A stretch of DNA of 5,902 nt from contig DCGD01000126.1 in the NCBI GenBank assembly GCA_002315195.1, forward strand, positions 35,694 to 41,595. The letters are read 5' to 3'. Both the position numbers and the translations under genes were made by a program. The notes below the pieces were generated by a model. It was given only the letters and a program-made list of their open reading frames with translations. It made no database searches and was not told where the DNA came from. Positions 1-4,653 of this stretch are shown one piece after another. Every line of letters begins with the position of its first letter. The stretch's first letter is position 1. The DNA comes from Prevotellaceae bacterium UBA1787 (lineage in GTDB: Bacteria > Bacteroidota > Bacteroidia > Bacteroidales > Bacteroidaceae).

Positions 1-676
1 CATCGTCGCCTAAATCCGTAATGGCGGCGCCAACGTTGATTTTGATGCGTTCCGCCATACGTTCACTGATTTTCACATTGTGCTGGCGTCCGAGGTAATC
101 CTTGATGTCTTCAATGAAATCATCCCCCGCCACTTTGATGGAACTGTTTGAAACCAAGCCGCCGAGTGAGATGACCGCAATCTCTGTGGTACCACCACCG
201 ATGTCCACCACCATGTTTCCTTCCGGAATGGTGACATCCACGCCCACACCGATTGCAGCCGCCATAGGTTCGTATATGAGGTACACCTCGCGTCCTCCCG
301 CATGTTCGGCGGAATCACGCACCGCGCGCAATTCCACTTCCGTGGAACCGGAAGGTACTCCGATGACCATACGGCGTGCGGGAGAGAAAAAGTGGTGTCC
401 CTTATCCATCATTTTGATGAGACCGCGTATCATTTGTTCGCAAGCGTAGAAATCGGCAATCACGCCGTTGCGAAGCGGACGTGTAACGCGGATGCCTTGA
501 TGGGCGGCTTCATACATCAATTTTGCCTTATGTCCTACGGCAATTGTTTTGTTGGACTGGACTTCAATGGCAACAACCGAAGGCTCATCCACTACAATTT
601 TGTCACCGTAGGAAATAATGGTGTTGGCCGTTCCTAAGTCCATGGCCAATTCTTGTGTGAAAGAAAAGAATCCCAT
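1..676 (-). CDS. mreB: MreB, rod shape-determining actin-like protein (3' part outside window)
   Basis: This is the cytoskeletal actin homologue that polymerises on the inner face of the membrane and directs lateral peptidoglycan synthesis in rod-shaped cells. The visible 225 residues are about two thirds of the usual 330-345, and the reading frame stays open to the window edge. Actin-fold motifs appear in order: phosphate-1 loop DLGTANT at residues 13-19, DEPSVVA at 30-36, GVPSG at 106-110, EPMAAAIG at 136-143 (Glu136 is the position of the ATP-hydrolysis glutamate in MreB), phosphate-2 loop VVDIGGGTTEIAVIS at 156-170, and ERMAERIKINVG at 205-216. The start at 676 gives the typical N-terminus MGFFSFTQELAMDLG. 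The gene begins 37 bases after the purH stop with no promoter motif between them, so the two are probably co-transcribed. mreC, mreD, a PBP2 gene and rodA would be expected further left, but that is family knowledge and is not visible here. Confidence 0.97.
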   Translation of the reverse strand, partial: MGFFSFTQELAMDLGTANTIISYGDKIVVDEPSVVAIEVQSNKTIAVGHKAKLMYEAAHQGIRVTRPLRNGVIADFYACEQMIRGLIKMMDKGHHFFSPARRMVIGVPSGSTEVELRAVRDSAEHAGGREVYLIYEPMAAAIGVGVDVTIPEGNMVVDIGGGTTEIAVISLGGLVSNSSIKVAGDDFIEDIKDYLGRQHNVKISERMAERIKINVGAAITDLGDD

Positions 677-713
677 ATTGTAAAAGGTTGTTAAATGAGG
701 TGGGTTCCAATAT

Positions 714-1340
714 TTATTGTGGCTGTTCAATTGTCTGTCCGGCCAACGCTTTTTCAAAATATGCATGGATTGCCGTGTCGTAGCTGCTGCTTGTCGCAAA
801 CGCACGTTCCGCAAAGTATCGGCGTTCTTCGATGTCTGTTTCTGCGCCTTTCTTGTTCAACAGATTAAGTAGTTTTTCGTATTCCGCCTTGCTGGGTACA
901 ATTACCACATCCTTGAAGTTCTTCGCCGCCGCGCGGATGAGGGAAATGCCTCCTATGTCTATTTTCTCGATGATGTCCGCTTCGCTGGCTCCGCTTGCCA
1001 CCGTTTGTTCAAATGGATAGAGATCCACAATCACGAGGTCAATGGGATTGATATCGTATTGTGCCATCTGTTCAACGTCTGATTGTAAGTTTCTGCGTCC
1101 CAAAATGCCTCCGAAAATCTTTGGATGGAGTGTCTTCACGCGTCCGCCCAAAATGGATGGATATGTGGTAACATCCTCAACTTTCTTGCATGGATAGCCC
1201 AAGCCTTCGATAAATTGCTGTGTCCCGCCCGTTGAAAGAAAGTCCACGCCTTCTTCATGCAATTTGGCGAGAAGACTGTCCAAACCATCTTTGTGAAATA
1301 CTGAAACCAGTGCGGTTTTTATTTTTTTTGTATCTGCCAT
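714..1340 (-). CDS. purH: PurH reduced to its IMP cyclohydrolase domain
   Basis: IMP cyclohydrolase closes formyl-AICAR to IMP, the last step of de novo purine synthesis. Usual bacterial PurH is about 505-535 residues, with an N-terminal cyclohydrolase (about 200 residues) and a C-terminal AICAR transformylase. This protein is 208 residues and ends in TAA shortly after the cyclohydrolase domain. Visible motifs are STGGT 36-40, GGRVKTLHPK 65-74, DLVIVDLYPF 101-110, EKIDIGG 125-131, LIRAAAKN 134-141 and YDTAI 187-191. By comparison with human ATIC the catalytic positions Lys, Tyr, Asp and Lys map to Lys69, Tyr108, Asp128 and Lys140, and all are present. The domain therefore looks active and not decayed. 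The 37 bases before mreB hold no transformylase remnant. The AICAR transformylase step must be encoded elsewhere, be bypassed, or be absent. The start ATG at 1340 is followed by a lysine-containing N-terminus (MADTKKIKTALVSV) normal for the family. Confidence 0.93.
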   Translation of the reverse strand: MADTKKIKTALVSVFHKDGLDSLLAKLHEEGVDFLSTGGTQQFIEGLGYPCKKVEDVTTYPSILGGRVKTLHPKIFGGILGRRNLQSDVEQMAQYDINPIDLVIVDLYPFEQTVASGASEADIIEKIDIGGISLIRAAAKNFKDVVIVPSKAEYEKLLNLLNKKGAETDIEERRYFAERAFATSSSYDTAIHAYFEKALAGQTIEQPQ

Positions 1341-1380
1341 ATTTTTAGTTGGTAGTTTTTAATAGAATAGATTTGTTGTA

Positions 1381-1388
1381 CAAAATTA
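1381..1388 (-). promoter_or_regulatory. Possible purH-proximal -7 element
   Basis: Read on the minus strand this is TAATTTTG, matching the Bacteroidota -7 consensus TAnnTTTG, about 40 bases before the purH start. No TTG or TTTG is seen at the expected -33 distance, so it is a weak candidate. If active, it would transcribe purH-mreB without the palindrome-rich island upstream. Confidence 0.3.
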
Positions 1389-1395
1389 GGTTGAA

Positions 1396-1521
1396 TTACG
1401 ATTTTCGTGGAGCCATAGCGCAAAACTTTCCACAAGTACATGAGTATGTCAATGTACATTGCAGAGCAATTCTTGAAATCCGTCCTTTGGTAGTAGGATA
1501 TGGCGTGCGCTTAAAACTCAT
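1396..1521 (-). CDS. Possible 41-residue cysteine-rich small ORF in the purH leader
   Basis: An intact ORF of 41 codons plus TAA starts about 20 bases after the predicted transcription start of the -7 motif at 1547-1555. The product would contain four cysteines in its middle (QCTLTYSCTCGKFCAM) and basic ends, with no signal peptide or membrane helix. I do not recognise it as a known protein. The stretch is about 42% GC, against about 26% on its right side (1556-1739) and about 22% on its left (1341-1395), so it differs from the spacer around it. It also holds several palindromes, so it could equally be a structured leader RNA or a copy of an interspersed intergenic repeat whose open frame is accidental. 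Coding status is unproven. Confidence 0.22.
   Translation of the reverse strand: MSFKRTPYPTTKGRISRIALQCTLTYSCTCGKFCAMAPRKS
1436..1470. repeat. Cluster of overlapping short palindromes
   Basis: Three dyad symmetries overlap here. GTACAT at 1436-1441 pairs with ATGTAC at 1452-1457 across a 10-base loop. CAATGTACATTG at 1450-1461 is a perfect 12-base palindrome. ATTGC at 1458-1462 pairs with GCAAT at 1466-1470 around a 3-base loop. They lie in the long leader of purH and inside the possible small ORF. They could be a protein-binding site, part of a structured leader RNA, or part of a dispersed repeat; the sequence alone does not decide. Confidence 0.5.
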
Positions 1522-1546
1522 CGAATAGGTGTTCTTTTTCAAGATT

Positions 1547-1555
1547 GCAAAGGTA
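1547..1555 (-). promoter_or_regulatory. Bacteroidota -7 promoter element for the purH leader
   Basis: The minus strand reads TACCTTTGC, a canonical TAnnTTTG -7 box with the frequent trailing C. A clear -33 TTTG is not seen at the usual spacing of about 20 bases. Transcription would start near 1540, giving purH a leader of about 200 bases that contains the palindromic island and the possible small ORF. Confidence 0.55.
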
Positions 1556-1739
1556 ATGTTTTTTTCTCACAATTAGGGCGATAAAAAAGAAAAAAATAGA
1601 ATATGAGTAGTAAATTGTCTCTTTTTGACTTGGGTTGTTGTAGAAAATGATATCAATGAACAAAGAAACCTTGAAATTATGTCTTATTAAATTTTTGCAA
1701 AATGTTGTAGGATTTTGTTTTGATAAATTGGAAAAAGAG
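1556..1739. other. AT-rich intergenic spacer with no recognised gene
   Basis: About 26% GC, lying between the end of the DUF4369 lipoprotein gene and the purH leader. I find no credible ORF, tRNA-like structure or GC-rich hairpin with a T-run. One weak AT-only inverted repeat (CAAAAT 1698-1703 with ATTTTG 1712-1717) lies just beyond the lipoprotein stop codon. Confidence 0.6.
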
Positions 1740-2447
1740 TTATTTGCTGTTAGGCATCAGAAAACGCATGTTTTGTTCGGCTGCATTCATGTATGTACGG
1801 ACATAGGGGAGTTTGCGGAAATGTGAAGAGGAATGCTTGATGATTTTCTTGATTTGGGGCGTAACGATGGGGTAGGGGTATTGGTTGCATAGCATCATGA
1901 AATAGGTGGAACCCAAGACGTTGTTGGAATTTTCGATGATGAATTCTGTTTCAAGTTTCTCAATGTGTTCGTAAAGTTCATCTGATTTCTTGCGAATGTT
2001 GTTGTGTGCGTCAAAAGGGTCGGTGCCCAGGAGAATGAGGTGCGCTTCTTGACTGGAGAGGTCCATGATGTGGTTTTCCAATTGGGTGCGTTTGACAAGA
2101 AAGTTGTAAAGGCGGTCGTTCAGGGAACTTCCGGTTACACATTGCTCCAGTTCGTTGATGCGTACGGATATGTTGCCGGTTTCGATGACGACGGGCATGA
2201 CACTTTCGTTTTCCATGAAAATTTCACCGATGCAGACGGAATCGACAAATCCCATGAAATTGAATTTTCCATGAATGACTTCGCAGGAGTCCACTTTTTT
2301 CATGTGGTTGTCGTTTCCATAGGTTTTCAGGTACAGCATACGCCCATCCAGATTGGAGACTGTTGAGTCCCCGCTGATGTTGAATTGCGTGCTGCATGAA
2401 CACAAGACAGCCATAATGAACATGAAGACAATAATTGTCAGTACCAT
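1740..2447 (-). CDS. DUF4369-type lipoprotein, function unknown
   Basis: A 235-residue predicted lipoprotein. Residues 1-17 form a hydrophobic signal ending in lipobox LCSC, with Cys18 the likely lipidated residue. Residues about 21-105 resemble the DUF4369 beta domain common in Bacteroidota: FNISGD near 22-27, GRMLYLKTY at 35-43, DSCEVIHGKFNFMG at 53-66, and a VTGSSLNDRLYNF segment at 104-116 that leads into the helical part. In many family members this domain precedes a thioredoxin-like domain. Here residues 117-235 are a charged, helical tail with no CxxC active site, so it is not a thiol-disulfide oxidoreductase of that type. The signal peptide has no Lys or Arg before its hydrophobic core, which is unusual; an in-frame TAG five codons upstream excludes a longer start. 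It probably forms its own transcription unit from the promoter at 2471-2504. An envelope location is inferred. Confidence 0.85.
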   Translation of the reverse strand: MVLTIIVFMFIMAVLCSCSTQFNISGDSTVSNLDGRMLYLKTYGNDNHMKKVDSCEVIHGKFNFMGFVDSVCIGEIFMENESVMPVVIETGNISVRINELEQCVTGSSLNDRLYNFLVKRTQLENHIMDLSSQEAHLILLGTDPFDAHNNIRKKSDELYEHIEKLETEFIIENSNNVLGSTYFMMLCNQYPYPIVTPQIKKIIKHSSSHFRKLPYVRTYMNAAEQNMRFLMPNSK

Positions 2448-2470
2448 TTGTTTAGTTCCCTATTGATAAA

Positions 2471-2504
2471 GCAAAAATACAAAGCCTCTTTTGCATATCG
2501 GCAA
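2471..2504 (-). promoter_or_regulatory. Promoter of the DUF4369 lipoprotein gene
   Basis: The minus strand reads TTG at 2502-2504 (-33 region), 22 bases of spacer, then TATTTTTGC at 2471-2479, matching TAnnTTTG plus C. Transcription would start about 18 bases before the ATG at 2447. Confidence 0.6.
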
Positions 2505-2539
2505 CCTTTTAACAAAATATAAGATTTTTTTTGATTTGA

Positions 2540-2926
2540 TTACGAAGTCCTTTTGGTCTGTTCTCCTTTTTTCATTTCCGAAGGGATGCGGAACGCTGTA
2601 TATACCTCAAAGATGCAGCCAATCATGAGTACTACAACCCATTCGTTTCTTCTGCAGTATGGCAGGTTGTAGATGTTTCCAATCATGAAGGCTCCCGATA
2701 GTACCAAACAGAGGGCTCCCGCTATTTGCTGATGTCTCAGACGCCGGATGGTGAGGCTGCGTCCATCATACCTTGCCAATAGTTGCATGGAAGCAAACAT
2801 CAAAGCCCCGGCGCAATAGATGTAGGGTGCCGCCTCTATTCGGGGTAACCACAACAACAGTCCAAGAAGAAGTATGATGCCGCCTAAGATGTAAACGAGG
2901 TTTTGGAAATGGGTAAGTTGTTTCAT
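2540..2926 (-). CDS. Small four-helix integral membrane protein, function unknown
   Basis: A 128-residue hydrophobic protein with four likely membrane helices at about residues 9-28, 34-51, 66-84 and 95-112. Short basic stretches lie between helices 2 and 3 (RYDGRSLTIRRLRHQQ), and there is a hydrophilic C-terminal tail (PSEMKKGEQTKRTS). By the positive-inside rule the basic loop and the tail would be cytoplasmic, with both ends inside. I recognise no catalytic motif and cannot name a family. The gene starts 9 bases after the stop of the FtsB/DivIC-like gene, so the two are very likely co-transcribed. That suggests a role in envelope or division, but only by proximity. Confidence 0.85.
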   Translation of the reverse strand: MKQLTHFQNLVYILGGIILLLGLLLWLPRIEAAPYIYCAGALMFASMQLLARYDGRSLTIRRLRHQQIAGALCLVLSGAFMIGNIYNLPYCRRNEWVVVLMIGCIFEVYTAFRIPSEMKKGEQTKRTS

Positions 2927-2935
2927 AGGGGTATT

Positions 2936-3232
2936 TTATTTGAAAACATATATGTCTTCGTTGGGCTTTTTCATGAAATACCGCTCACGGGCAATGCGCT
3001 CCATGACTTTCGGGTTCTTGGACAGTTCGTTGTAGAGTTGCGTGTCTCGTATATACTTTTCGCGATAGGAGTTGATTTCACGTTGCAGTTGATTGGCTTC
3101 CTGCTGCAACTTGTAGCAGTTATAGAAACTGTTGGGGTTAATAAATCCAACAACGATGATGAAAAAGACAATGACAACGATGTACTTGTATTTGCGTAAA
3201 AAACTAATTTTTGACAAATAATTGAATTTCAT
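2936..3232 (-). CDS. FtsB/DivIC-like septum formation initiator
   Basis: A 98-residue bitopic protein with the layout of the FtsB/DivIC family: a basic cytoplasmic N-terminus (residues 1-16), one membrane helix (about 17-31), a periplasmic coiled coil (about 38-71, KLQQEANQLQREINSYREKY), and the family-typical end MERIARERYFMKKPNEDIYVF at 77-97, which corresponds to the ARE...MxKPxE region of FtsB. In well-studied bacteria these proteins join FtsL and FtsQ/DivIB in the divisome and help activate septal peptidoglycan synthesis. Length is normal. The start codon at 3232 lies about 20 bases after the predicted transcription start of a canonical -7 box, making this the first gene of a two-gene unit with the four-helix membrane protein. 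Confidence 0.9.
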   Translation of the reverse strand: MKFNYLSKISFLRKYKYIVVIVFFIIVVGFINPNSFYNCYKLQQEANQLQREINSYREKYIRDTQLYNELSKNPKVMERIARERYFMKKPNEDIYVFK

Positions 3233-3254
3233 TAGTATAAGGTTTTATTTTGTG

Positions 3255-3263
3255 GCAAAGATA
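3255..3263 (-). promoter_or_regulatory. -7 element of the FtsB/DivIC-like operon
   Basis: The minus strand reads TATCTTTGC, an exact TAnnTTTG box with trailing C, 23 bases before the ATG at 3232. No clear TTTG is seen at the -33 distance; that region is A/T-rich. Confidence 0.6.
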
Positions 3264-3372
3264 CGACAAATTATTTTTTTCATTGCATGTGGTGGTGTTA
3301 AAAATCCACAATTTAATTCCATATACATTGTAGGTTTCTGGTAGAAAAACTCAAGTCTTGCAAAGTCCGATC

Positions 3373-4338
3373 TTATTTTCCTTTGGCTCTTTTGACGGCA
3401 TTGTCATGAATCATATTGCCATAGAATAGTGCGTCCCAATGGTGCAGGTTGTCGCAGCTCACTCCCGCATCGGCATAAAAGGTATGCTCTTTCATCCAGA
3501 ATTTATAGTAGTCGGGATTGTCGGTCCGTACAATCAGTGTGTTGTGCGTTTTGTCAATGTGTACTTTGTTGTGGGTTCCTTTATAAGAGAAATATGCCGC
3601 TGTGGTATCCGTTCTCCAGTTGATGGGGTTGATGCAAGCCGCTGCATCTTTCGATACTACGTCCCAGGCTGCTTCAATGCTCTGTGTAGAATTGAAGGAA
3701 ATGACGACGCCTCTGTCTGTTTCATTTTGTGCGGCCTTGATGTGTGGATGTTTCAAGTCTTCCGCTGTCAGGCGGTAACCGATGGCGTATGTGGCTATCA
3801 TGCGCGCGTATTGTTCATCCGTCATGTGTTTGAGGATGTCCAGCGTTAGCATGGCGCCTTGGCTGAAACCGGCGAGAATGAAAGGACGGCCGTGGTTGAT
3901 GTTTTCCATGAAATAGTCGAACGCTTCGCATACCTCCGATGCCACCTTTTGGTGAACCAACTCAAATGAATCGGCTGACAAACAGATTATGCTGTTAAAG
4001 GTATATTGTCGGTATATGGGTGAAGAAAAATTGAAATTGTCGTAAAAGATGTTTTTCTCAAAGTATTTCATTTCCTTCAAGATTACAGTCCTGTCGTTTT
4101 CTGTCAATTGTGACTGCCATACGGTGTTTCCACAATTGTCCACCGCGGAAATAACATTGGTGGATACCATGTAAAACACATCGATCTTGCTGCTGTCGTA
4201 TGGTATTTCGGACTGATACCAAGACGAGGCGTTGTTCCAGGGTGAGGTCTGCAGGTTCTTTGAAGATGAGTGTGTGGTACAAGATGCAAGAACGACGCTT
4301 GCAGTGAGAAAGCAGAGAACTGTCAGTTTCATTTTCAT
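3373..4338 (-). CDS. DUF3089-type alpha/beta-hydrolase lipoprotein
   Basis: A 321-residue predicted lipoprotein with a basic start (MKMK), a hydrophobic core and lipobox LASC, with Cys20 the likely lipidated residue. The rest resembles the DUF3089 family of alpha/beta-hydrolase-like proteins: DVFYMVSTN at 53-61, nucleophile elbow ILAGFSQGAML at 154-164 with Ser159 as the probable nucleophile, AACINPINW at 233-241, and a C-terminal NLHHWDALFYGNM at 297-309 whose His299 or His300 could be the catalytic histidine. An esterase, lipase or peptidase-like activity in the periplasm or outer membrane is possible, but the substrate is unknown. The next in-frame stop upstream of the ATG lies within the promoter, supporting the chosen start. 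The gene is transcribed alone and divergently from dnaX. Base composition is like its neighbours, with no sign of recent transfer. Confidence 0.88.
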   Translation of the reverse strand: MKMKLTVLCFLTASVVLASCTTHSSSKNLQTSPWNNASSWYQSEIPYDSSKIDVFYMVSTNVISAVDNCGNTVWQSQLTENDRTVILKEMKYFEKNIFYDNFNFSSPIYRQYTFNSIICLSADSFELVHQKVASEVCEAFDYFMENINHGRPFILAGFSQGAMLTLDILKHMTDEQYARMIATYAIGYRLTAEDLKHPHIKAAQNETDRGVVISFNSTQSIEAAWDVVSKDAAACINPINWRTDTTAAYFSYKGTHNKVHIDKTHNTLIVRTDNPDYYKFWMKEHTFYADAGVSCDNLHHWDALFYGNMIHDNAVKRAKGK

Positions 4339-4356
4339 TGTGCTATGGTTGGAAAC

Positions 4357-4389
4357 GCAAAATTAACAAGAAAGGTTGAATTGTGCAAA
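4357..4389 (-). promoter_or_regulatory. Promoter of the DUF3089 lipoprotein gene
   Basis: The minus strand shows TTTG at 4386-4389, exactly 20 bases of spacer, then TAATTTTG at 4358-4365 followed by C. Both boxes and the spacing fit the Bacteroidota -33/-7 promoter. The start of transcription would be about 13 bases before the ATG at 4338. Confidence 0.7.
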
Positions 4390-4551
4390 GTGGCAATGCA
4401 ATTTGTCGTAATTATTATTCCATTTCTTTATCGCCGTAAAATTTGTTGTCAATCAATGACATCTTGGTAGAAATATGGTGGGTTAAGCCAAATCAAATAT
4501 TGAAATGTGTTTTCATGGAAATGTCAAGTCCAATTCGGGTGTGAAAGGAAG

Positions 4552-4590
4552 TTTGTTGCATCTTGATTAATATGCAACAAAATCAAGATG
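4552..4590. repeat. Two interlocked 10-bp inverted repeats upstream of the dnaX promoter
   Basis: Repeat A is TTTGTTGCAT at 4552-4561 with its exact reverse complement at 4572-4581. Repeat B is CATCTTGATT at 4559-4568 with its exact reverse complement at 4581-4590. The arms overlap at 4559-4561 and at 4581, so the two hairpins cannot both form fully. The element ends 27 bases before the dnaX -7 box, at or just above the -33 region, and lies outside the predicted transcripts of both neighbours. A DNA-binding site for a dimeric regulator is the simplest reading. Confidence 0.7.
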
Positions 4591-4617
4591 GATAATGTCT
4601 ATATGCGTGATTTTTGT

Positions 4618-4626
4618 TATCTTTGC
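4618..4626 (+). promoter_or_regulatory. -7 element of dnaX
   Basis: TATCTTTGC is an exact match to TAnnTTTG with trailing C, 27 bases before the dnaX ATG. The -33 position (about 4594-4597, AATG) is a poor match to TTTG. Transcription would start near 4632, giving a leader of about 22 bases. Confidence 0.65.
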
Positions 4627-4653
4627 GCCTATAAATGATGATAAGAATAGAAC

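Larger units (their letters stand above)
4339..4653. other. Divergent spacer between the DUF3089 gene and dnaX
   Basis: This 315-base spacer holds the leftward promoter near 4357-4389, a pair of interlocked inverted repeats at 4552-4590 and the rightward dnaX -7 box at 4618-4626. Between about 4390 and 4551 I see no gene, RNA structure or repeat that I can support. Confidence 0.6.

Noticed and set aside
102..637. Rightward ORFs of 115 and 111 codons
   Set aside because: They lie antisense inside mreB, whose protein motifs are unmistakable; their translations have no recognisable features.
1322..1329. Run of eight A (coding strand) at codons 4-7 of purH, considered as a slippage or phase-variation switch
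   Set aside because: It encodes the common KK(I)K start of the family; loss of one A would give an early stop, but eight A in an AT-rich gene start is not strong evidence of a switch.
1341..1540. Purine or ZTP riboswitch in the purH leader
   Set aside because: I could not find the conserved core sequences of either class on the minus strand; only generic palindromes are present.
1698..1717. Inverted repeat CAAAAT/ATTTTG beyond the DUF4369 lipoprotein stop, considered as a terminator
   Set aside because: The stem is only 6 bp and nearly all A/T, and on the coding strand it is followed by A residues and not a T-run.
2004..2366. Rightward ORF of 120 codons
   Set aside because: Antisense shadow of the DUF4369 lipoprotein gene, with no promoter or domain of its own.
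3361..3372. Terminator after the DUF3089 gene
   Set aside because: The bases after the stop form only trivial pairings and no stem followed by a T-run.
3439..3849. Rightward ORF of 136 codons
   Set aside because: Antisense to the DUF3089 lipoprotein; the composition looks like reverse-frame translation.
4270..4470. Rightward ORF of 66 codons spanning the DUF3089 start and spacer
   Set aside because: It overlaps the signal-peptide region and promoter of the leftward gene and has no rightward promoter motif.
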